A model generated the notes under the pieces. That model was not told the DNA's origin, made no database searches, and was given only the letters and a program-made list of their open reading frames with translations. A stretch of 11,898 bases of DNA, taken from Desulfuromusa sp. (lineage in GTDB: Bacteria; Desulfobacterota; Desulfuromonadia; Desulfuromonadales; Geopsychrobacteraceae). Both the position numbers and the translations under genes were made by a program. Each line of letters starts with the position of its first letter. The first letter of the stretch is position 1. Shown here piece by piece: positions 6,396-11,898 of the stretch. Location of the stretch: positions 1 through 11,898 of the forward strand of contig JAGGWI010000189.1 of assembly GCA_021157505.1 (NCBI GenBank). The letters are read 5' to 3'.

Positions 6396-7208
6396 ATGAC
6401 AAATACTCAGAAGATAGGTTTTATTGGTGGTGGTAACATGGCGGAAGCGATGATCAAGGGATTATTGGCGGGCTCTGTTCCTGCTGATAAAATTATGGCA
6501 TCGGAACCGAGTGATTTGCGTCGTACCCATCTGGTCGATGCCTTCGGTATCCATCTGGCCGAGAATAATCTGGAGCTGATGGAGCAATGTGACATTATTG
6601 TTCTATCGATTAAACCACAGATTGCTGATGAGGTTCTTGAAGAAGTTGCCAGCGTTTATCGCAATGACAAGCTGATTATTTCAATTCTGGCGGGGGTGAC
6701 AACTGGAGCGATTGAGAAGTTTTTTCAGGGATCTCCCCGGGTCGTACGGGTTATGCCAAATACCCCGGCGCTGGTCGGAGAAGCTGCCAGTGCGGTCTGC
6801 CGCGGCCACTATGCCGGTCAGGAGGATCTTGCTACGGTCAAGCAGTTGTTTGAGTTGGTCGGCATAGTCCAGTTGATCGATGAACGACAGATGGATGCGG
6901 CAACGGGCTTGTCTGGCTCTGGACCGGCTTATATCTATACAGTTATAGAAGCGCTTGCTGATGGCGGTGTGCGTGAAGGTTTACGGCGTGATGTTGCCCA
7001 TGCCCTGGCAGTACAAACCGTTGTTGGTGCTGCACTGATGGTTCGGGAGACGGGTGAGCACCCGGCAATCTTGCGTGACCAGGTCTGTTCCCCAGGTGGA
7101 ACGGCGATTACCGGAGTGAGTACTCTGGAAAAAAACGGGTTGCGTACAACCCTGATGGAAGCTGTTTCTGCTTCGGCTGCCCGTTCTCGCGAGCTGGGTG
7201 GCAGTTGA
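6396..7208 (+). CDS. proC: Pyrroline-5-carboxylate reductase
   Basis: ProC reduces 1-pyrroline-5-carboxylate to proline with NAD(P)H, the last step of proline biosynthesis, in the cytoplasm. The 270 residues match the family length. The Rossmann nucleotide-binding motif IGFIGGGNMAEAMIKG is at 7-22. SIKPQ (71-75) and VRVMPNTPA (117-125) mark the dinucleotide-binding domain. The C-terminal dimerisation and substrate domain carries GLSGSGPAYIY at 171-181 and the signature CSPGGTAITG at 231-240. A strong ribosome site (AAGGGG, 7 bases before the ATG) supports the start. It lies 59 bases upstream of the LysE/RhtB gene on the same strand, probably in one transcript. Confidence 0.97.
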   Translation: MTNTQKIGFIGGGNMAEAMIKGLLAGSVPADKIMASEPSDLRRTHLVDAFGIHLAENNLELMEQCDIIVLSIKPQIADEVLEEVASVYRNDKLIISILAGVTTGAIEKFFQGSPRVVRVMPNTPALVGEAASAVCRGHYAGQEDLATVKQLFELVGIVQLIDERQMDAATGLSGSGPAYIYTVIEALADGGVREGLRRDVAHALAVQTVVGAALMVRETGEHPAILRDQVCSPGGTAITGVSTLEKNGLRTTLMEAVSASAARSRELGGS

Positions 7209-7267
7209 TAGCGTAGTCATCTCATTATTTTTGTTGCCAGGTCAAATGGGTCTGAAAATTGAGTTTT

Positions 7268-7906
7268 ATGATTGATCAATTCTGGACATTCTTTATTGCT
7301 ATTACCCTGTTAACTCTGTTTCCAGGTGTTGATTCACTGTTGGTGGTCAGAAATTCTTCCCGCGGTGGCTGGAAGGATGGCGTCGCTACCAGTACCGGAA
7401 TTTGCTGCGGACTGTTTATTCATGCTCTGATTTCGGCTCTGGGTATCTCAGCTTTACTGCTGCAGTCGGCGCTGGCTTTTAATATCCTCAAGTTGATCGG
7501 GGGTGGCTATCTCCTGTGGCTTGGTAGTTGTAGTTTGTGGCAGGCGACAGGTGGAAAAAAAGCAGCCATACTGGATATTCAAACAACCATGACTCGCCCG
7601 TTTCTGCTGCTGCGTTCTCTGCGCGAAGGATTTGTATGCAATGTATTTAATCCCAAGGCGCTGTTATTTTATATGGCGTTTTTACCCCAATTTATCGATC
7701 CAAGTCGCTCAGCAGTTTTACAATCGTTGTTTATGGCAGCTATACATTTTTTCATTGCGATGATCTATCAAGGGTTGCTGACGCTGTTGGTTTGCCGACT
7801 CCATGGCTGGTTCAAGGGGAGTTCTTTGGGGAGACTTGCCGAAGGATTAGGGGGACTTGTCCTGGTGAGTTTTGGTTTACGGGTTTTTCTGGAAAAACGG
7901 ATATAA
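7268..7906 (+). CDS. LysE/RhtB family amino-acid exporter
   Basis: This inner-membrane protein of about 212 residues has five to six spans and is typical in length for LysE/RhtB exporters, which expel amino acids such as lysine, threonine or homoserine. The family pattern is clear: FPGVDSLLVVRNSSRGGWKDGVATSTGI near the N terminus, then GGGYLLWLGSCSLWQA in the second or third span, and REGFVCNVFNPKALLFYMAFLPQFIDP in the middle. The glycine and proline in the NPKA and PGVD motifs are conserved in relatives. I prefer ATG 7268 because it gives the usual short N terminus (MIDQFWTFF). A TTG at 7259 would add three residues. Following proC by 59 bases suggests a link to amino-acid pools, but the substrate cannot be inferred. 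Confidence 0.85.
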   Translation: MIDQFWTFFIAITLLTLFPGVDSLLVVRNSSRGGWKDGVATSTGICCGLFIHALISALGISALLLQSALAFNILKLIGGGYLLWLGSCSLWQATGGKKAAILDIQTTMTRPFLLLRSLREGFVCNVFNPKALLFYMAFLPQFIDPSRSAVLQSLFMAAIHFFIAMIYQGLLTLLVCRLHGWFKGSSLGRLAEGLGGLVLVSFGLRVFLEKRI

Positions 7907-7921
7907 AACTGCCGCAGTTTT
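7905..7921. terminator. Possible bidirectional hairpin between convergent genes
   Basis: AAAACTG-CCG-CAGTTTT is a perfect 7-bp inverted repeat with a 3-base loop. It starts at the last base of the exporter gene and lies between it and the convergent AI-2E gene, which ends at 7939. Reading in either direction the hairpin is followed only by about four T residues, so termination would be modest. Confidence 0.35.
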
Positions 7922-7938
7922 CCGCAGACAAAATTCAG

Positions 7939-9069
7939 CTAGAGAAGCTTTCCCCGGTTGGTAAAATAGCGATTGTAAGGGTTGAAACCACGCCGGTTCT
8001 TGCGGATTCCAATGATGAAAATATTTAAAATACTGAAAATTGGTACGCCGATAATCATCCCCACGATTCCATAGAGTTTCCCCCCCATGACAATCGCCAG
8101 AATGACCCCGAGAGGGTGAAGATTGGAGACCTTTGAAATGAGGATTGGAATGAGGATAAAATTATCAACAATGATCTGCGCAATCAGGACATAAACGCAA
8201 AGAATCCACCAGAATTGCCCCCCGACTCCCAGGTCTACCAGTGCAATCACCAGCCCGGGCATCATCCCGATCAGTGGCCCAATATACGGAACCAGGTTGG
8301 CAGCACCAGCAATAATTGCCAGGATCGGGGCATAGCGGATATCTGTTAATGACAGTCCCATCCAGATAACTACCCCAATAATCAACGCTTCTAAAATACG
8401 CCCCCGAATAAAATGAGACAGTTGCCAACTGATGTGGGCATAAATATCCAGAACCATTTCAAAGTAGCGGTTTGGGGTTAAGGAGACAAGTTTGCGCATG
8501 ATCCGGCGGCTGTCGCGCAAGAAAAAGAAGGAAAACAGCGGGACCAGCAACAGCAGGCTGCCGAGTCGCATGGCAGAACGTGGCGTCTCTTTTAAAATAA
8601 AACCGAAGATATCCTGTGATACGGCACTCATTCGTTCAGCAAGGTTATAGTTTGTTATAAAGGGAAAATGTTCTTGGGCTGCCATTAATAAGCCGCTCAA
8701 ATATTCAATAGCATGGCTGATATAGCGGGGAAAGTCGGCTTTAAGAGCCTGCATCATCCCCTCCCAATTAGGTGGGCCGATAATCAGCAGGAACAGGAAA
8801 ATTGACGAGAACAGGAAAAAATAGACAATAAAAATGCTCAGGGTGCGGTTGACCTTTTCCCCTTCAAAATAATAGACAACCGGGTCGAGCAGATAAGAGA
8901 CAATCAGCGAGATTAAAATCGGCAGAAACAGCCCTGCTGTTGCAGTTTTCAGCAGCGCAGTGACTGTGGAGGCAGAGGAATAGATGGCTATCCCTGATGC
9001 AATTGCCATTGTCAGTACCAGGTAGAGAACTGCAACTTGTGCACGGCTCATGCCGCTCTGATTACCCAT
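7939..9069 (-). CDS. AI-2E family transporter (DUF20 permease)
   Basis: This 376-residue integral membrane protein has the layout of the AI-2E/PerM-like family: three N-terminal spans (about 9-28, 38-60, 78-100), an amphipathic extramembrane segment (about 100-165), and four to five C-terminal spans. The signature region ANLVPYIGPLIGMMPGLVIAL is near residues 265-285. The DNFILIPILISKVSNLHPLGVILAI region and the GMIIGVPIFSI end are also characteristic. Named for the E. coli TqsA member that exports autoinducer-2, most family members have other or unknown substrates, including sodium/proton exchange in some, so quorum sensing should not be assumed. Its ATG overlaps the stop of the upstream cyclic-nucleotide-binding gene by 8 bases, showing translational coupling. 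Confidence 0.88.
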   Translation of the reverse strand: MGNQSGMSRAQVAVLYLVLTMAIASGIAIYSSASTVTALLKTATAGLFLPILISLIVSYLLDPVVYYFEGEKVNRTLSIFIVYFFLFSSIFLFLLIIGPPNWEGMMQALKADFPRYISHAIEYLSGLLMAAQEHFPFITNYNLAERMSAVSQDIFGFILKETPRSAMRLGSLLLLVPLFSFFFLRDSRRIMRKLVSLTPNRYFEMVLDIYAHISWQLSHFIRGRILEALIIGVVIWMGLSLTDIRYAPILAIIAGAANLVPYIGPLIGMMPGLVIALVDLGVGGQFWWILCVYVLIAQIIVDNFILIPILISKVSNLHPLGVILAIVMGGKLYGIVGMIIGVPIFSILNIFIIGIRKNRRGFNPYNRYFTNRGKLL

Positions 9070-9592
9070 CAGCTTGCTGCTTACGGTTATCAGCCAGCTG
9101 TTTTTTTAATGCTTCAAGCTGGAGACTGCATTGCAAAAGTCGATCACTGACAACCCGGTTTAAACCCAACATGATTTTTGCAGAAGGGGCTGGATGACGA
9201 CGTACGGCTTCCAGCATATCGGTGCGAAATAATCCAACCAATACGGTGGCTTCAGTAGTGCGGGCAGAGGCACAGCGTGGTCGTGATGCGGTCAAGGCGA
9301 TTTCGCCAAAGAAATCCCCCGGCTCAAGAAGAGCCTGTTCTGTCTCCTGACCGTTCTCGTCCCGGGTGTAAATTTGAACTTGTCCCGAGCGGATGGTATA
9401 CATCCCCGAGCCAATATCCCCTTCGCTGAATATTAATTCATCGACTTCATAATTTCGCACATGGACGATATTTTCCAGAAAGGCCAGCTCCCGCTTGTCC
9501 AGTTCTTTGAACATCGGCATGGTGCTGAGAAAATAGGCCAATGTTTGTTCGTAACCACTGCTGCGAAAGATATTATTCCAAAATGGATTCAC
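9062..9592 (-). CDS. Cyclic nucleotide-binding domain protein without DNA-binding domain
   Basis: A cNMP-binding beta-barrel occupies about residues 22-140: FLSTMPMFKELDKRELAFLE, then EGDIGSGMYTIRSGQVQIY, and the phosphate-binding cassette PGDFFGEIALTASRPRCASART (91-112) with E97, R106 and S109 in the expected places, so it could bind cAMP or a similar ligand. After the hinge helix the protein ends in a helical, Q/K-rich tail (about 145-176) with no helix-turn-helix, so it is not a CRP/FNR regulator but a stand-alone sensor module. The start is GTG at 9592, with AGGA seven bases upstream. It is translationally coupled to the AI-2E permease, so it may modulate that permease, as such domains do in other transporters and channels. 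That link is inference. Confidence 0.85.
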   Translation of the reverse strand: MNPFWNNIFRSSGYEQTLAYFLSTMPMFKELDKRELAFLENIVHVRNYEVDELIFSEGDIGSGMYTIRSGQVQIYTRDENGQETEQALLEPGDFFGEIALTASRPRCASARTTEATVLVGLFRTDMLEAVRRHPAPSAKIMLGLNRVVSDRLLQCSLQLEALKKQLADNRKQQADG

Positions 9593-9689
9593 GATTATTC
9601 CTGTTTTGCATAGGGGCAGGTTGTGTGTCTACCCGGATCTCTTCATTGCATCGGGCGAACATATCGGTTCGTCTCTACAAATGGCTACC

Positions 9690-9706
9690 ATTGGTATTAT
9701 ACCAAT
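9690..9706. promoter_or_regulatory. Palindrome ATTGGTATTATACCAAT in the divergent intergenic region
   Basis: A perfect inverted repeat with 8-base arms around a central T lies in the 184-base gap between the divergent cyclic-nucleotide-binding gene and uvrC. It is 98 bases upstream of the former and 70 upstream of the latter. ACCA precedes it and TTGGT follows at 9710-9715, adding half-sites. It looks like a dimeric regulator operator and may overlap a promoter. It does not match the LexA box pattern I know for Geobacter (GGTTN2CN4GN3ACC). Confidence 0.4.
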
Positions 9707-9733
9707 AAGTTTGGTGAAAAAGCCAAAGTTATA

Positions 9734-9758
9734 AACAGCTCTTTATCTTGGAGCTGTT
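9734..9758 (+). promoter_or_regulatory. Hairpin or operator just upstream of uvrC
   Basis: AACAGCTC (9734-9741) and GAGCTGTT (9751-9758) are perfect 8-bp inverted arms with a 9-base loop, ending 18 bases before the uvrC start codon. It has no T-run, so it is not an intrinsic terminator. In the mRNA it would form a 5' leader stem close to the weak ribosome site (CTGAGAC), or in DNA it could be an operator. Confidence 0.35.
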
Positions 9759-9776
9759 CTTGACTATCCTGAGACA

Positions 9777-11606
9777 ATGATTTCTATCGATCTAAAAAAA
9801 TATCCACAGGCTCCTGGAGTCTATCTGATGTTTGGCGGCAAAGACGAAGTGCTCTATGTCGGTAAAGCCAAACAACTGCGGAGTCGCCTCCGCAGCTACT
9901 TCTCTGTTGGTGGGGACGGACGGTTGCAGATTCCGTTACTGATGGAAAAGGTTGTACGGATTGAAGTTATCATTACCGATACCGAAAAAGAGGCGTTGCT
10001 GCTCGAAAATACCCTGATCAAGAAATATCGCCCCCATTATAATATAGAGCTGAGAGATGACAAAACCTATGTTTCAGTCCGAATCGATCTGAACGATCCC
10101 TTTCCGATGATGCAGGTGGTGCGGCAGGTGAAAGATGACGGTGCCCACTATTTCGGCCCTTATTCTTCCGCTGCAGCGATTCGTGAAACGCTCAAGGAAA
10201 TTTACCGGATATTTCCTTTACGCCATTCATCCATTGAGCGCTGTAGTAAACGGGGCCGCCCCTGCCTGTTCCATCAGATTGGTCAATGCAGTGCCCCCTG
10301 TCACGGGAAAATCAGTCAGTTGGATTACCGTAAGTTAGTGGATGGCGTCATTCATCTCCTCGAAGGGCGAGAATCGGAAGTCATCATCCGCTTGCAACAA
10401 CGGATGATTCAAGCTGCGGAGGATATGCGTTTTGAAGATGCAGCACGGTTACGTAATCAGATTCGTGCCATCGAGAAGAGTGTCGAAAAGCAGAAAGTAA
10501 CCGCTTATGGCGGTGGAAATCTGGATGTGATCGGTTTACATCAGGATGGTGGAGAGGTGGAGGTGACGCTGCTGTTCATTCGCCAGGGAAGGTTGATTGG
10601 CCGCCGGAGTTATCCTCTGGAATGGAAACTCGATCTCCCCGAATTACTCAGTCGGTTTTTACAGGAATACTACTCCAGCAAGGTGATTCTTCCCGAACAG
10701 TTGTTGCTCCCATTCGCGTTGGAGAGTGCCGATTTTCTGGGTGAATGGCTGAGTGAAAAGCGCGGCAGAAAGGTGCGCTTGTTGGCACCGCAACGGGGTG
10801 AGAAAAAGCGCCTCTGCCTGATGGCGCAGCGCAATGCTCGTGAGTCTTATCGCCAACGGGGACAACGGCAACAGGCACGTGAGAAGTTACTGGAAGAGTT
10901 GCAGGGGAGGTTTCACTTGCCATGTTTTCCTGAGCGAATTGAATGTTACGATATTTCGAATGTTCAGGGGGATCAATCGGTCGGAAGTATGGTGGTTTTG
11001 CTTGGGGGGGAACCTGCACCTGCTGAGTATCGCCGCTTCAAAATTAAAACGGTGGTGGGTGCTGACGACTATGCTTCGTTACGGGAAGTCCTGCAGCGTC
11101 GTTTGCAGCGTGGAGTTGAGGAAAAAAACCTGCCCGATATGATTTTAATTGATGGTGGTAAGGGACAGCTCGGGGTGCTGACGGCGGTTCTGGAGGAGTT
11201 TGATCTTGGTTCCCGGATCGGCGCTGTCGGGATTGCTAAAAGCCGGGTTATGGCGAATGTTCGTGGCAAGGTTGTCGAACGGAGTGAAGAGCGTTTTTTC
11301 CTCCCAGGCAGAAAAAATCCTGTCAGCTTTCGACATGGCTCGGCAAACCTGTTCCTTTTAGAACGATTGCGTGATGAAGCGCACCGGTTTGCTATCACCT
11401 ACCATCGCAAATTACGCAGCAAGGCAAGCTTGCGTTCATCATTGGAAGATATCTCCGGGATTGGTCCGGCTCGGCGTAAGACATTATTAAAATATTTTGG
11501 CAGTCTGAAAAGAATCCGTTCCGCGTCCCTGGAAGAAATACAACAAGTGCCGGGGATGTCGGCAAGTTTGGCAGAAACGATTTTTCAGACGCTGCGGGGA
11601 AAATGA
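9777..11606 (+). CDS. uvrC: Excinuclease ABC subunit C
   Basis: UvrC makes the two incisions around a DNA lesion in nucleotide excision repair, acting with UvrA and UvrB. The 609 residues give a full-length protein with all domains. The GIY-YIG nuclease (about 10-95) has GVYLM, YVGKAKQLRSRLRSYF and E77 and performs the 3' cut. The four cysteines C156, C163, C171 and C175 match the iron-sulfur cluster site described for UvrC. A UVR motif for UvrB contact lies at about 203-237 (QQRMIQAAEDMRFEDAARLR). The RNase H-like 5'-cutting domain has D392 (YDISNVQG), D459 (LIDGGKGQL) and H536 (RDEAHRFAI). Two C-terminal helix-hairpin-helix motifs (about 556-605) bind DNA (ISGIGPARRKTLLKYFGS, VPGMSASLAETIF). 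It is transcribed divergently from the cyclic-nucleotide-binding gene and is alone on the plus strand. Confidence 0.98.
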   Translation: MISIDLKKYPQAPGVYLMFGGKDEVLYVGKAKQLRSRLRSYFSVGGDGRLQIPLLMEKVVRIEVIITDTEKEALLLENTLIKKYRPHYNIELRDDKTYVSVRIDLNDPFPMMQVVRQVKDDGAHYFGPYSSAAAIRETLKEIYRIFPLRHSSIERCSKRGRPCLFHQIGQCSAPCHGKISQLDYRKLVDGVIHLLEGRESEVIIRLQQRMIQAAEDMRFEDAARLRNQIRAIEKSVEKQKVTAYGGGNLDVIGLHQDGGEVEVTLLFIRQGRLIGRRSYPLEWKLDLPELLSRFLQEYYSSKVILPEQLLLPFALESADFLGEWLSEKRGRKVRLLAPQRGEKKRLCLMAQRNARESYRQRGQRQQAREKLLEELQGRFHLPCFPERIECYDISNVQGDQSVGSMVVLLGGEPAPAEYRRFKIKTVVGADDYASLREVLQRRLQRGVEEKNLPDMILIDGGKGQLGVLTAVLEEFDLGSRIGAVGIAKSRVMANVRGKVVERSEERFFLPGRKNPVSFRHGSANLFLLERLRDEAHRFAITYHRKLRSKASLRSSLEDISGIGPARRKTLLKYFGSLKRIRSASLEEIQQVPGMSASLAETIFQTLRGK

Positions 11607-11660
11607 AAAAATAGCTTGGTTCAGATTTTTGACGCATTGAAAATTAATCGTACTCCTGGC

Positions 11661-11696
11661 AAAAAAAAGAGCCTCTGGAATTTTCCAGAGGCTCTT
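11661..11696 (-). terminator. Strong minus-strand intrinsic terminator
   Basis: AAGAGCCTCTGG (11667-11678) pairs with CCAGAGGCTCTT (11685-11696) in a perfect 12-bp stem with a small A/T loop. On the minus strand it is followed at once by eight T residues (11668 down to 11661, partly within the stem base). It therefore ends transcription of the gene at 11720-11898. On the plus strand the stem is followed by ATCGG with no T-run, so it would be a poor terminator for uvrC, although its stem lies 61 bases downstream. Confidence 0.9.
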
Positions 11697-11719
11697 ATCG
11701 GTTCATTTCTTTAAAAGTT

Positions 11720-11898
11720 CTACTCGACGGTCACTTGAGCATCTTCCATGATCAGGTCATACTTGTAGCCATAGCCAAAATCTTTATTGAGGGTCAGGGT
11801 GCCACTGACAAGTACCGTGTCGCCAACGCTCACCTGAACATTGCTGGTGACTGTCAGGTCGTGGGTTCCGGCATCCAGGTCACCGCTGCCATCCTGAA
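11720..11898 (-). CDS. C-terminal fragment of an OB-fold-like (NrfJ-related?) protein
   Basis: The last 58 codons of a minus-strand gene enter from the right edge and end in TAG at 11720-11722. They read QDGSGDLDAGTHDLTVTSN, then VQVSVGDTVLVSGTLTLNKD, FGYGYKYDLIMEDAQVTVE. The alternation of strands with the VGDTVLVSGTL turn is typical of OB-fold barrels, as in NrfJ-like and related periplasmic proteins of deltaproteobacteria. The N terminus, including any signal peptide, is outside the window. A strong terminator 24 bases downstream on the same strand confirms a real gene end. The family call is from memory of similar sequences, not from a search. Confidence 0.7.
   Translation of the reverse strand, partial: QDGSGDLDAGTHDLTVTSNVQVSVGDTVLVSGTLTLNKDFGYGYKYDLIMEDAQVTVE

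Noticed and set aside
9661..9776. LexA (SOS) box upstream of uvrC
   Set aside because: No match to CTGTN8ACAG or GGTTN2CN4GN3ACC could be found by reading the region.
11661..11696. Terminator of uvrC on the plus strand
   Set aside because: The T-run lies on the minus-strand side. On the plus strand the stem is followed by ATCGG, so any effect on uvrC would be weak.
1..11898. CRISPR array, tRNA, rRNA, riboswitch or transposase gene
   Set aside because: I saw no regularly spaced repeats, no tRNA-like cloverleaf, no rRNA sequence, no recognisable riboswitch leader and no transposase motifs in any frame.

Overview
The window is 11.9 kb of ordinary chromosomal DNA from a Gram-negative bacterium of moderate GC content. 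Export signals, a LolA-like periplasmic protein, an inner-membrane tail-anchored b5 haem protein and the style of the proteins and intergenic repeats suggest a deltaproteobacterium of the Desulfuromonadales type (Desulfuromonas/Pelobacter/Geobacter relatives). This placement is inferred from familiarity with the families, not from a search.

Layout. From left to right, 306-6108 is a run of minus-strand genes. In transcription order they are speE (spermidine synthase), speA (biosynthetic arginine decarboxylase, ATGA overlap with speE), a small tail-anchored cytochrome b5-like protein, an SRPBCC lipid/ligand-binding-fold protein, a LolA-like exported protein, and a DMT/EamA drug-metabolite transporter. 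Then come two plus-strand genes: proC (last step of proline synthesis) and a LysE/RhtB-type amino-acid exporter. Next is a minus-strand pair with an 8-base overlap: a cyclic-nucleotide-binding-domain protein without a DNA-binding domain, followed by an AI-2E-family permease. A divergent intergenic region with two palindromes leads to uvrC on the plus strand. A strong minus-strand terminator then marks the 3' end of an OB-fold-like gene that runs off the right edge.

The most interesting signal is not a gene but a set of short non-autonomous insertion elements (MITE-like). Two 140-bp copies (1401-1540 and 2164-2303, about 94% identical, same orientation, terminal inverted repeats CAGGNTGTTGAAAAA) and one unrelated 161-bp element (145-305, ends GAGRCTGTCGGRC) are each flanked by an identical 4-bp direct repeat of the form YTAR. 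In all three cases the TAR of that repeat is the stop codon of the adjacent gene, so the target duplication regenerates the stop. The 2164-2303 copy also lies inside the start of the LolA-like gene, which overlaps the SRPBCC stop codon. The net insertion is 144 bp (48 codons) with no stop codon in that frame. Removing it in silico restores a clean signal peptide (MPLFKLVLLFWLAIS...). The gene today therefore appears to encode a signal peptide whose n-region has been extended by 48 element-derived residues. A fourth, weaker repeat-like sequence sits between speE and proC.

Functionally, the gene content is housekeeping: polyamine synthesis, proline synthesis, amino-acid and metabolite export, DNA excision repair, and a small envelope/lipid-handling cluster. 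I see no tRNA, rRNA, CRISPR array, transposase or toxin-antitoxin genes.
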